Source: Monarcha castaneiventris obscurior
Taxonomy: Eukaryota > Chordata > Aves > Passeriformes > Monarchidae
Length of the DNA: 64,000 nt
Reading direction: 5' to 3'
NCBI GenBank assembly: GCA_026261815.1
Contig: JAMPIT010000230.1
Span: 11,159,001-11,223,000, forward strand
Shown: piece by piece, positions 35,801 to 46,712 of the stretch
Layout of the letters: the number at the start of each line of letters is the position of its first letter
Numbering within the stretch: position 1 is the first letter of the stretch
Notes under the pieces: model-generated
Database searches by the model: none
What the model saw: the letters and a program-made list of their open reading frames with translations, nothing else
Told to the model about the DNA's origin: nothing
Program-made: the position numbers and the translations under genes

Positions 35801-38306
35801 TTTCACTGCAGTGATATTTTTCTTCTTATCCTTCATTTATGCCATTAATACAAAAAATTTTATTTTTTGCTAAAGTCATTTGAATCTATTCATAATCAAG
35901 AGCTTTAAAGCAGCAGATGAAAGCGAGAGATAGGAGTCAGCTTTTTAGGAAATTAAAGAATTTACTTCATTTGCAAATGACCATGGTGCTTAAGAGGTAA
36001 CCCTTGCATTAAAGGATTAGCATTACAAGCACAAGCAGGCCACAGTGCCCTGGAAGTGAACTTGGGTTGCAGCAGGGTCAGGTCTGAATGAGAATTAGTT
36101 TTTGCCAAAACTGTGCCCTCAGAGGATTACATGCTACTCTCAAGAGGCCAATCCAGACAAAGATTAAATCCACACATTGGAAAAATAGTGAAGTTTGTAT
36201 TGTTCAGAACATTGCGGGTTCTGGAAAAGATACAACATTTACATTATTCAATTTACATTTTATTTGATAGTGGGATTGTCAGGCAGTAGTTACAAGAGTA
36301 ACAGGGCTGATGAGCAGTTGCTTGATGAACAGTAGGCTTCAGACTGCATACTTTAAGTGGGGATAATTTGGAAATACTGATATTTCTTTTGACTGAAGCC
36401 TATAATAATGAAGTGTACAGGATAGTGCTTTAGTTATCTCATTATCTTACAACCCTAAGCAACTTTTTGACATATTATATTGATTAAAGCAAGAGAAAGT
36501 TGGGCATTTCAGCATAATTTATGCAAACGCAAACCAATAATTAGAACAGCTAATTAGCTATTGGTATCTGATTTTATATTAATCAGGAACTAAGATAACA
36601 GAAACAATACACGCAAGTCTTGTTTGGTAATAAGGAGTTTGGTTTCTCTAGCCTAGCAGTGATCATTAATTTTGCTGTGTTTTGATTTAGTGTTTGTGTT
36701 AATATATTCCAGTATGTCTGAGGATATGAAAGTAACACCTGGTGTGCTCTGTGCAAATGCTTCTCTGCTTCAGGAGAAAAGCCAAAGGGGAAATGCAGCT
36801 AAACCTAGAGCATCATTATAAACAGTCTGGTGGGGATAAATGCCTATACTTTCTAATGCTAAAAAAAAGCAAATGGAAATACGTGGTTCTGATTGTATGT
36901 TTGTGTATATGTAGAAAGAATGCATGGGGTAGTGCAGACAGAGCATTTATACTGAGAAGGTTTTTGATGTCTATTTGTACAGTGCAAGGGGTTCTACATG
37001 CAGGTTTTTGTTTACATCTACGCTCAGTGTATGTTTGCAATTTGTTAGTGGAGGCAGTAAGCCCAATTAAAAGAAAAACCCTCTGTGCTCAGTTTTAATT
37101 TTGCTGATATCCCAAGACTGTCAAAGGTAGATATTCCACCTAGATTTCAGCTTGCCAGCAGTGAGCTTTGCTAGACTGGAATGAAAATAAAGACACTTCA
37201 CTGCCTTTTATTTCCTCAGCTTCAAAACAGTCTTTTCTCTCCCTGGGAACAATGCTCCTCTCCTTATACAGAACTGATCTGGTAACTCACATAGTTAGCT
37301 TATTACACGTAAAAAAAATGCTTCCGGAATAACAGGCAGGGTCACTGATCATGAGACACAAAACCAGAACAACGTTCACACCAAGCCAAGATGGTGGATT
37401 GCTGAAGAAATGTGGCATATACTTGGTCAACTTCAGCAAAGACAGAAGTATCTACTTTTTAATTTCAGTACATAAATACATCAATGTCCTTTGAAGATAG
37501 CTTTTATTCTATTACGCCTTTTCAAGAAAGGTTGGTTGCTGAATCAGACCCTTTATCAGATGGCATTTCCCACTGGTATAATACCTCCAGATGAAAACAA
37601 AATTAATCTGGCTCTATCGTTCACGTTATTAAACTCATCTTTAAAATGGGAAACTGGAGCCTACCTTTATGTGACAGAAAGCCAGAGAGATTTGTTCAGA
37701 CCTCCCATATATCTTATATTTAATAGTGTAAGATAGGCAAAAGCATCTTCTTTCTTACGTCCATCCACCCCATGTGCATTTGCTCCCCACTCTTTTGTAC
37801 TTTTATATATTATTGGGCACCTTTACAGGCACTCTAGAATTATTAGCACATGGAAGCTGGAGCTTATTGAGGCAGTGTATCTGTACATTAGCATAGCATC
37901 TCTGGTTCAATGAGATGTGGTGAAGCTTCAGCAGGAATTTTCTAGCCTGTGAGGTGAGCATAGTGGTCAGTGGAGCTGAAGGGATAGCTACATCAGCTAA
38001 TTTACACACTGCCAAATGCATTTTTCAGCTGTACTGGAAGAAAATGAAAATCCTACTCTCTAACAAGCCTTCCTGAAGGCAGTATAAGAAAATGATTATA
38101 TGCATAATAAGCCCGTGAAATCTCAAATCTCAGCTTTGGGCTCTTCAGACGTGGGATTTTGACTCATGCCTACTTCTGTATGAAACCTGAAAATCTAAGA
38201 AGAGTTTAGCCTATAGCAGGAATTCCTTCTACGCCTTGGGATGCTTTGTCTGCTTCCCACCTTCCTTTCCTTCCCCTCCAGCCCCCATCCCCTTTCTGGA
38301 AAAAAC
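32873..38306. other. Non-genic A+T-rich sequence
   Basis: No gene recognised over about 5.4 kb. Frames at 33272-32910 minus (120 codons), 33039-33386 plus (115) and 36742-37098 plus (118) overlap A-rich runs or one another and show no domains. Homopolymers occur at 33741-33748 (A) and 33754-33765 (T). Near 33863-33919 an open segment ends in a good gtaagt donor at 33920 but has a weak acceptor. A homeodomain-rich inverted repeat lies at 36533-36565 (separate entry). Confidence 0.55.
36533..36565. promoter_or_regulatory. Inverted repeat with homeodomain cores
   Basis: ACCAATAATTAG (36533-36544) is mirrored by CTAATTAGCTATTGGT (36550-36565); the arms match except for a 4-base insertion in the right arm. 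The right arm holds the perfect palindrome GCTAATTAGC (36549-36558), a homeodomain-type core. An octamer-like ATGCAAAC lies just upstream at about 36521-36528. The layout suggests a conserved enhancer core or a small hairpin; function is inferred only. Confidence 0.3.
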
Positions 38307-38322
38307 CACACACACACACACA
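38307..38322. repeat. (CA)8 microsatellite
   Basis: Eight CA units, preceded by an A-rich run and followed three bases later by the AAAGC array. Confidence 0.95.
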
Positions 38323-38325
38323 TGC

Positions 38326-38355
38326 AAAGCAAAGCAAAGCAAAGCAAAACAAAGC
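38326..38355. repeat. (AAAGC)6 pentanucleotide repeat
   Basis: Six consecutive 5-base units, AAAGC, the fifth changed to AAAAC. Together with the adjacent CA repeat it forms a compound microsatellite about 110 bases upstream of the CR1 3' end, and it explains the lysine-rich stretch in the overlapping short frame. Confidence 0.95.
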
Positions 38356-38465
38356 AAGTCAAAAGAGAAAGAATGTGAGAACGTCTACAAAAAAATCAGA
38401 TTAAATATCTGCCTTGCCTAGTTAGCATTTCATAAAGGGGTGGCCAATGGCTGAAGGCCAGGAGG

Positions 38466-38684
38466 GATGAAAATGTTAGACAAAGTAATTACCCTTTTCT
38501 TCACAGAAAGAGTGATTAGACATTGGAATGGGCTGCGCAGGGAGGTGGTGGAGTCACTGGAGGTGTTTAAGGAAATACTTGACCTGGCACTCAGTGCCAT
38601 GGTCTGGTTGACAAGGTGGTGTTGTCATAGGTTGGAGTCAATAATCTCAGAGGTCTTTTCCAACCTGATTCTGTGATTCTGTGA
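38466..38684 (+). mobile_element. CR1 LINE, 5'-truncated 3' end
   Basis: The terminal part of a chicken-repeat-1 retrotransposon in sense orientation. Recognisable landmarks in order: TTTTCTTCACAGAAAGAGTG, ATTGGAATGGGCTGCGCAGG, GAGGTGGTGGAGTCACTGGA (about 6-8 bases shorter than the usual 'gtcaccatccctgga'), GGCACTCAGTGCCATGG, GGTGGTGTTGTCATAGG, GGTCTTTTCCAACCTGATTC, and the terminal ATTCTGTGATTCTGTGA (two 8-base units). This 3' microsatellite is the hallmark of CR1, which ends in such repeats rather than poly(A). It contains only the tail of the RT frame and 3' UTR, so it is a dead copy. The landmark wording resembles subfamilies common in passerines. Confidence 0.93.
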
Positions 38685-41600
38685 TAAAGTGACTCTTCCC
38701 TAGTGACCCCTTCCCTATTTTTGAACTCTCTAGCAATCTGTAGGTCAGGGCAGCCTTGAACCAAAGAAGATTTCTTCTTTCTTGATAGGTCTTGATGTTG
38801 CCCAGTAAGCACTTTTCTAAAAACTTTTCTAAGCCCAGAAATACCTGTCACCCACAACAGCCTCCAACTCTGCATTCTGCAGCTTAGCCATGTGTTGCAA
38901 GAAGGATCTGATCTCACTGTGCTGGTGCACTGTCAAGTCACTTTGCACATACACTAAAAGTCAGAGCCTTGATCTCCTGCAGATGTGAGGAATGCAAAGA
39001 GCCCCACTCATTCTGAAGACAGCCTGTCTAGGGGACTGGATTGGTGAGGAATTCATTGCCATTGTTGTTGCTGCAGAGGGGTTTTTGAGAAATGAAACCC
39101 CCAAAAGAAAGGAACCTTATGGGGTACACTCAGCTGGTTACCAGCCAGGTTACAATGGAGATGGATAACTGTGCTGCAAATTCACATGATGCAAAAGCAG
39201 AAGTTGCTTTTGGGCACCTCTCTATCCCAGTACCACCTAGGCAGGACTTCAGAAGTCTCAGAGGGTAGGAACACATGAAAGCTTGTTGGAAGTGCTCTAC
39301 TCAGACATAGCTTAGTTCAAATGACACTGGTGGAGGCATGTGGAGGTCAACAAGGGAGAGACAGCTGCTCCTTCAGTCTCCAAATGTTAGTCAGCACCAC
39401 AGAAACATGCCTGGGGAGAGTGTTGTAACTACAGAGGCAAGTAACCTATTTCCCCAAAGCCACTTCTAGCCCGCACAGCCTCTGCTGAGGCTGGGACAGG
39501 AAATGCTACATTATGCCCAAGGCAATGCAGTAGTGGCATTTGGAAATTGGCAATTTCCACAGCCCCAACTTCCAAAGTTTGAATTTCAGCTGGTGGGTCA
39601 GTGCCCAGGTTTTTCTGCAGGATTAACCCAAGCTCATCTCAGCTTCTGTTTCCAATAGATGATGTTCAAGATGCCTCACCCAGGAAAATAGTATGTCGGA
39701 CCACCTTTTGAATTGCCTATATCTGTGTGTACAGGATGTTATGTTTGGCACGACATTTGGTGCCCTGGGCTTACAGAGAGGATTGGAGGAGGGAAGAGCT
39801 CAGTCCAGCTCTGTAGCTCCACACACCTTGACACCAATGGTCATTGCCTGGATCACCCAGTGGTGTCTCACAAAATGTCCAGCAACCCACAAACTTGTAA
39901 GAACTGTAATATACCAGCCTTACTCTCAGGGAGCACAGCTCTGTCATCATAAGTATGAATTGTGTGGTCCATGTGCATTCAGCTCTGTCATCAGCTGTGA
40001 GAGACCTGACTGCTATGAATGTGTTGCCTTTTTTTTCTTTTCCTGCGGGCAGGGAAAATAAAATAATACTTCTCATGAATACTTGTGGAGGATGACTACA
40101 AAGAAGGTATTCAGTGGGACTAGATATATTTTCATTCCACTAAAATGTGTGCGCCCTTTTTTGTCTTGCAGTACTTGTTCAGTGTTGGAAACAGCCAATC
40201 AAACCACAAATTTGGCTTTATTTTTAAATTGCAACCAAAGCCATAAAGCTGAACAAGGCAGAATTACAAGTAAACCAGCCAGTTCCTCTCATCTGCTATG
40301 GACCTTTGCAGCAAGCTGTTTTACAGTACCTATTCTTCCTCATAACCATATCCTTTTTCTCCAGGGGATCATTTTAAGCTTTAGAAACTGCAGAAGCCAT
40401 CCTAAAGCCATTTTTCCTGAAGGGAGTACTTAAATGGAAAAGAACCCTCGCCTCTTGATTTAGAGTGTGTAAAATGCTATCCCAATCCTACCAGGCTGAA
40501 AGCTGCAGTCCTCATTCTTTCCCAAAACTCTTGCATCTGCAAAGGGACCACTGAATGCAAAAAGGCCGTGCATGAGCTTAGCAGCACGCCCATGTGTTTT
40601 GCATTGTAAGAGGGGGCCTAAGAAGCCATTTCCCTAGCACTTTTCAGAGAAACCTCCCTTTTATTACAGAAAACTTAATCTGCTGGGATGAAAATTATAA
40701 CCCACTGAAAATCCACTCAGAATCTTGAGACAATCCCATTTTCAGAGACTGAATCTTTTCAGTTACTTAAAAAAATTTTCTCCATTTTTTTGTCTGTTTG
40801 TTCTTTTTGTTGTTGTTATGATGCCCTGTCTCCTAGCTGCTTCCCATAAGAAAAAGTAAATCAGGATTACCAACATACCACAAATGAGCCTGTACTTCAA
40901 ATATGTCCTTCCTGGTGGGAAGTAGTAAATATGATGAGAGAGAAAAATTGTTCCTGGGAGATTTTCAACCTAATTTCATAGACTTAAGATATCTGATTGT
41001 CCTGGGAACTCTGTGCTTGCAGCTCCCATTAATTTCAGTAGCAGGTGTCTAAATATTTCTCATACCCAGAGGTTCACATATTTGTAGGAGGATGTAGATA
41101 AGGTTTGGGTAAGCATATAGCAATTCTCAGGTTAAACAAAGTAGAACTTCTTGCCTCTTGTTGTTCTCCTGCTGCTACTTATTGCTGAATATTAAATATG
41201 CAGGTGGTGAGTATGTACCAAGCTGAACTGAGAGAGAACTAGAGGATGGTTTCTATTTCCAAAAGCACAATGCCCTCTGTGTAGATGTGGGGTACAATTT
41301 GTAAACTCTCTTTAGTGTGAACACTGAAATTCCTTCACTCAGCTTCTTAAATTTTGGGAGGAAAGAAAAAGGGAACAAAGGTCATTGACTACATCATCTA
41401 TTTTCAGAGATTTGTTCTCTTAATCTAAGCCATTTTATTCCTCCTCTCACCACTTTTTGGTCCCTGTAGGGAGGAGTATGCCCTATCCCAGGATAAACTT
41501 GCTGTGATTCAGAAGAAAGGAACCCACAAGTCTTAAAGAGTATGTGACTCATGCTACCAAGGACATGTCTTGCTACTAATGTAGTGCATTGGTAGCACAG

Positions 41601-43629
41601 TGATTTAAAGACAACCACAATGAGAGGACAGTAGCACAAGTCTTCTCTGAAAGGTCAGTCACTGCTTAGCTGGTGACACACACATACACACAAATTTGCT
41701 TCATTTTCATCTGGTGGCTTAGACTGAGCGAATAGCTGTGAAGTGGCAAATCAGCCTTAGTGCCTTAGCCCCACTGCAAGGAGACATCTGTGTTATCAGG
41801 GAGCTCTGTCCCTGCAGCTGCCTTTGGCCCTGCTCAGAGTGTGGCCCATGGATTGCATGCCCAAGGCAAGGAAATGGTTTTTAGCTGCAGCTGCAGCACA
41901 GCAGTCCTTCAGTCTGAGGCACTGTACTTAAGAAGTTGACAGGGACAGTCTGTCCAAGTGGGGTGCTGAGTCCTTTTTACTTTCTGCCCAGCAGTGAAGA
42001 ACATGTGATGGTCACATCCATCTCTTCTGTGACTGGTCCAGTTTCAGCCTTTGACAGGCCAGGACCAAAGGACACCTCCTTGACATTCCTGAGAGCAAAA
42101 TGTTACCAATTCATTCCTATCAAGGTTCAAATTGCAGCTTCAAACTTTGATTCATGAAGTGAACATTGAAGCTCTGCTTATATAATCCAGGGGGACCCTG
42201 GTCATGTTGTAGCCATTTATTTCTGACATGTTAAATATCTGAGAAGTTTTTTGGGGTTTTTAAATTAAGTTTGGTTCCTTTCTATTTCGTTTTTTCCTTA
42301 CACCACTTAAGAAAGTGGTAAGAAGAACTATCATTAAAATACACTTTCTGGCAATACTGTGAAGAAGATGGTTTTGATAGATGCAAAAACTAATGTCCGT
42401 GTTTTTAATTGATGCAAAAACTATTTTCCACCTTTTGGTATTAAAAAACTATTAATGCCTTACAGCTTGCCTAAGAGCAAGAAATGTAAGGGCCAAATTT
42501 TGACCCATTTTTTGGATTCATTTTTTTCCTGGTGATTTTCTTTTTTTCTCTCAACTTCTTAATGGTAGTGATCTATTACTCCATTGCCAGAGAGGCCATT
42601 TGGAAAGATAAAATAGGATAATGCTGATGAGGTAAAATGCTTCAAAGAGAGACATTATTTTAATATTTGTGGTTTTGATCTGAATCTAGGATTGTGTCTC
42701 TCTGAATTCCTCTTTTATCTATTCATTGCATGACTTACCTTCCCACTTCATTAAGACATTCTTAAATTTGTATTAAGTAACCAGAATCAGGCATTAAGTA
42801 TCATCTAATAAAGGTGTCTTTAAAGTTGGGCACTTCATGTTCTTGCCCATAAGTCTAACACTGCCAATTTTCTCTGAACTCTATAACTGTGAGATATTAC
42901 TTAGTTTAAAATAAATAGAAAATCATAACATAACATACTTCTGTGACTGAAAGACATGGAAGAGATTTTTGTGCTTTTATGATATAAAAATGTTCTGATT
43001 TATTAGATTTTCTTGCCCTTTAACTTCAGATGTATCTTGAATGTCAAGCTTGATTTTTTCATGTTTTAGTCATGTGCATTCATTTAGTGAGCTCAAATAA
43101 TTTTCCTGCCTTTCTGTTTAAATTATGGCTTTTTAAAAGGTGTCCTTTAGACAAATAATCTCTGTTAACAAGAACCAAAATTTTACAGACAGACTAGTTT
43201 GATTTTTTTCATACATTTGATTGCCATACTCCTGACTTCTTTTGAGTTGGATTTTTATTTTTTTTTTTAAGATTGAGAATGCTGATAGAGATGACACTGA
43301 ACTTTTGTTTTTTTGTAATGTTCTTATGATTAGTTGATGGACTACAAGTTGAAATGAATTGTTCCTGCATCAGGTTTTGAGCTCTAGTGTTTTTACCCAG
43401 TGGCTAGATCTGTTTCAGATACTCTGTTCTACATTTCAGAGCAAAAAAATTTCATCATTCCCCTCTGTGAAGGATTAGTGAGAATGAGTGAGCTCCAAAT
43501 ACCAGGCTTGTGGTTTTGACACAAGATGCAAAATGGCTAAGGGATATAAAATTAAGAGTAAGCTGGAAAAGAATGTTTTAATAAGCCTGAGATGTTATTC
43601 TGATTTCATTTTACCTTGCTGAAAATAAG
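38685..43629. other. Non-genic sequence
   Basis: No gene recognised over about 5 kb. Overlapping frames at 39693-40076 on both strands (up to 122 codons) and 40083-40433 (116 codons) have no domains. A strong acceptor-like tract ending TTGTCTTGCAG at 40171 is paired only with a poor donor. At 41021-41060 is a possible old-repeat remnant (AGCTCCCATTAATTTCAGTA followed by GCAGGTGTCTAAATATTTCT). At 42299-42324 a small stem CTTACACCACTT/AAGTGGTAAG is present. Confidence 0.55.
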
Positions 43630-43765
43630 TAATAGTGATGGGTGGGACTGTGCAGACAGTAGCAAGAATCAAGTGATCCGAAGTCCTCTTTGAAGAGGGA
43701 TCCCGGGATGACGCCCGCCTGCTCAACCCCCCCACAGACCTGGCTTTGCTGGCTGGGCCACTGCA
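43630..43765. other. Small GC/CpG-richer islet with nested palindromes
   Basis: An abrupt GC-richer patch in A+T-rich surroundings. It contains the inverted repeat CCTCTT-TG-AAGAGG (43685-43698), immediately followed by the perfect palindrome ATCCCGGGAT (43700-43709) and a CRE-like TGACGCCC (43709-43716), then a C run. No open frame of note. Possible regulatory element; no gene seen. Confidence 0.4.
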
Positions 43766-46574
43766 GTCATCTGTTTATATTAACACCAGATCAAAAATCA
43801 GACTAGTAGAAAACTTTGGATTGAGAAACACCAGGTAAATGAGAAAAGCCTTAAAGTAGGGCAAGAAAAATTTGGTTTTATAGGGCAGATAAAGGAAATC
43901 TTTATTTCTAAGTTGAGTTGTATTTTTCAGTTATTTCTGACTATGAAATTATTAGTTCCTTGCTTTGTGACCTAGTCCTACCCCATGAGCTGGATCTTTT
44001 ACAAGACAGTATCTTCTGCAATGCGTATGAGTTGCTTTTTGCGCCAATATTGGCATGAGGTTCACATGGTTACTCCATTTTTCTGAAAACATCGATCCCT
44101 GGCTTTGCAATGCAAGTAGTAGTTTACTATTGTCATCAAGAACAACAGAAAAATAAAAACTGTTTCAATTAAATCCCACAAATACGATGGTTATTTGACA
44201 GCTGCTTCTGTATTTTTCTGAGGGTTGTAATTTACAAGTTAGATTAAATATCAGTATTTTCAACATACTTCAAAAATAATCTATAATAGTTGTTAAGGAA
44301 AGCAGTGACAAATCCTGGCATTAGAACCACTGGCAGTACATCCATGCTTTTGCTTTACAATGTGTTACACCTCTTAGAAACACTCAGTTCTGCCCAAGGA
44401 CAGCGCAGCAAAGAATTAAAATTCAAGCACTAGAGGCAGTGTCTTTCTTTCCTCCTGAATAAATGAAGGAAAACAGAGAAGATGGAAAAATACAGAGAGC
44501 AAAACAATGAATGATTTTGCCAGGATTCATACCAAATATTGCCATGCTTTGTCAATGCAGGTTTAACTAATTGTTTCCTGTTTGAAAATCACAATGTGTA
44601 TACAAATATATGGTACAAAATTCAAGTTAGACCAGCAATTAGTATTGGCTTCAGTGGGATTGCAGATTGTGACTCAGGGTGGAAGTGGCCACAGACTCCA
44701 TGGATCAGACATGCAAATGCATATGGAGAACTTGTTATATGTGGGAGTTACCTTGACTTACACACTAAGGAAAATATAGGCTTGCTAATTTCTAGAGTTT
44801 GCAGCATTTATTTGCCAAATAAATGCAGTTTGCTAAAGAATTTTCCAGTAAAAGATGGGAGAAACACTTTTTTACAAGGCACAAGGAAGTCCATGTGAGT
44901 ACCTATGACCAGGGCAGAGCAAATAGATCAATAGGTATAGTATTCTGCAAGGAAAGCAGAGTCAGCTGAAAGGTGAGGTTACACCAGGGCTAAATCATTT
45001 CTCCCCACCAATATGTGGGCATACCAGAGGAGGGATGAGCACAGAGAGCCCCTGGGGCAGCTGTGCAAGAGGGAGATAAAAGCCACCTCCCTGCACCCCA
45101 GCTGTGGGGAAGGGGTGGGGGAAAGCATCCCAAAGGTGCAGGTAGGATTGCTGGAGAGGGGCAGGAGAGGCAAAGCTGGCAGAGCCATCCCTGAGGGCCC
45201 CCATGCCTTGCCTATGCCCTGCAGTAGGGGTGCCACAGGTTTGGCAAGGAGCCGTGTGCTCCCCTCCATGAGAGCACATCTGTCTCCTGAGAGGCATGAC
45301 CAAGACTCATCCGTCCTGAGGCAGTGGCATTTTCCTTGAAAAACACATCCTTATTGCTTTACAATTCATTATAGCCAGGGACTCATGTTCAGACTGAAGG
45401 ACACACTTATTATTGTCCTGTGGTTTTCAATTAATAAGTTCACAGCTAACAGTTTTTAAGTACAGTGAATCATGCAAATTTCCATATCACAGCAGCTAAT
45501 TTATTTGTTTGCTGGCGAATAGCAGGTGCCACATGAATCTGTTTTGAAATGAATTCCAAGAAAGGCAGATGATTGTGGTCCAAGCAGCGGGAGGAGGGAG
45601 CCGGAGGGACCGGCGGGATAATGCAACGAAGGCTCTGTGCAGTGCAGGGTGTCTAATGTGGGGTATGAACGTGAAATGAGCAGCAGCACAGATCTAATAT
45701 CCAAGGGACTGATCCTGAAGAGCAGCCCTCACTAACAGGAGGATTTCTGGCCAGAACTAACATGACTGTATCTCCAGGTTGGAATGATAAAATCCAGGTG
45801 CTTTCTGTATATGATTGCCAATTACTTCACTCTGTCTTCCACGCACAGTTCCAGCTTTTGTTCCCCAGGCAGTTTTCACTGCTGGTTGCAAACACAAGGA
45901 TCATTAAGTTACAAGCTGGATTTATTTACCGTTTGCAGCTAGATCTGAGAATAGTTGTCTGTTATACCAGATTTTAATTTCAAGTCTGTCTTATGGGTAT
46001 ATAAGATGTGTTCTTACCTGTTCTTGCAATTTCACACATTTATGCTTTGGACTGAGTTCTGCCTGTAAAGAGCCATAACAGAGCTCAGAGGAAGACTCAG
46101 GCAAGAAAAGCACTGCTGTGCCAGAGGTTTGCAGGGCACAGGAATGTTGTGGCTTATGGCATTGCTGCTGTAGAGCTCAGACATGGGCACAGCACCCAGA
46201 GAGTTCTGAAGAAAATGCATCAGGCCATGTCTAGGTGTTTGCTGATCTCCAGTGGTGCAAAGGCCCTGCCCTCTGTGGATGCAGCTCACTCAGTGTTCGT
46301 ACAGATAATCTGCAGCTCACGTGGATGCCCTCATACTGAAGCTGCCACTGTATTTTTTGAACTGGTCTATGTGGAGAAGGAAATCCAGCAGGTATTTTCA
46401 TGACCTTTAATAATCAACACTTTAGGCAAGGAGATGGGCTCCAGATCCATCTCACTGAATTTTAGGCACCTGAGACTTTTAAGTGGGCTGTCCTCAGATA
46501 TATCATTGGTGAAGGGAACTTCAGAGGTTATCTGTCACCTCAGAACTGGTCCCTTGATTTCTGATTTGGCTGTA
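43766..46574. other. Non-genic sequence with a GC-richer islet
   Basis: No gene recognised. The 119-codon frame at 44539-44898 starts MPCFVNAGLTNCFLFENHNV and has no known domain. Between about 44990 and 45310 GC rises, and frames on both strands are open together (45013-45339 plus, 45303-44995 minus, 45269-44979 minus), again the signature of stop-codon scarcity. A faint old-repeat word (GAATTTTAGGCACCTGAG) lies at 46457-46474. Confidence 0.5.
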
Positions 46575-46712
46575 GAGGCGGGCTAGGAGTCCTGGTCTTC
46601 AAACAGTGAGATGATTTGAGATATCAAAAGCAAGGGGGCTTGGTTCTGCACTAGCAGCACCCTTCCCACTGGGGGAAGGTCACTGATTCACCTTTCTGAG
46701 CCCTCTTCCAAG
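46575..46712 (+). mobile_element. Possible second MIR-like SINE
   Basis: GGCGGGCTAGGAGTCCTGG near the left end resembles the MIR tRNA-like region, and GGGGGAAGGTCACTGATTCA followed by CCTTTCTGAGCC matches the MIR core ('ttgggcaagtcacttaacctttctgagcc', from memory). A T homopolymer follows at 46716-46727. Highly diverged; limits approximate. Confidence 0.38.

Noticed and set aside
15677..43709. GGATCCCGGG at 15677 and 43698 as cloning-vector polylinker contamination
   Set aside because: The flanks do not match any polylinker order and the two sites sit in unrelated genomic sequence; short palindromes overlap by chance.
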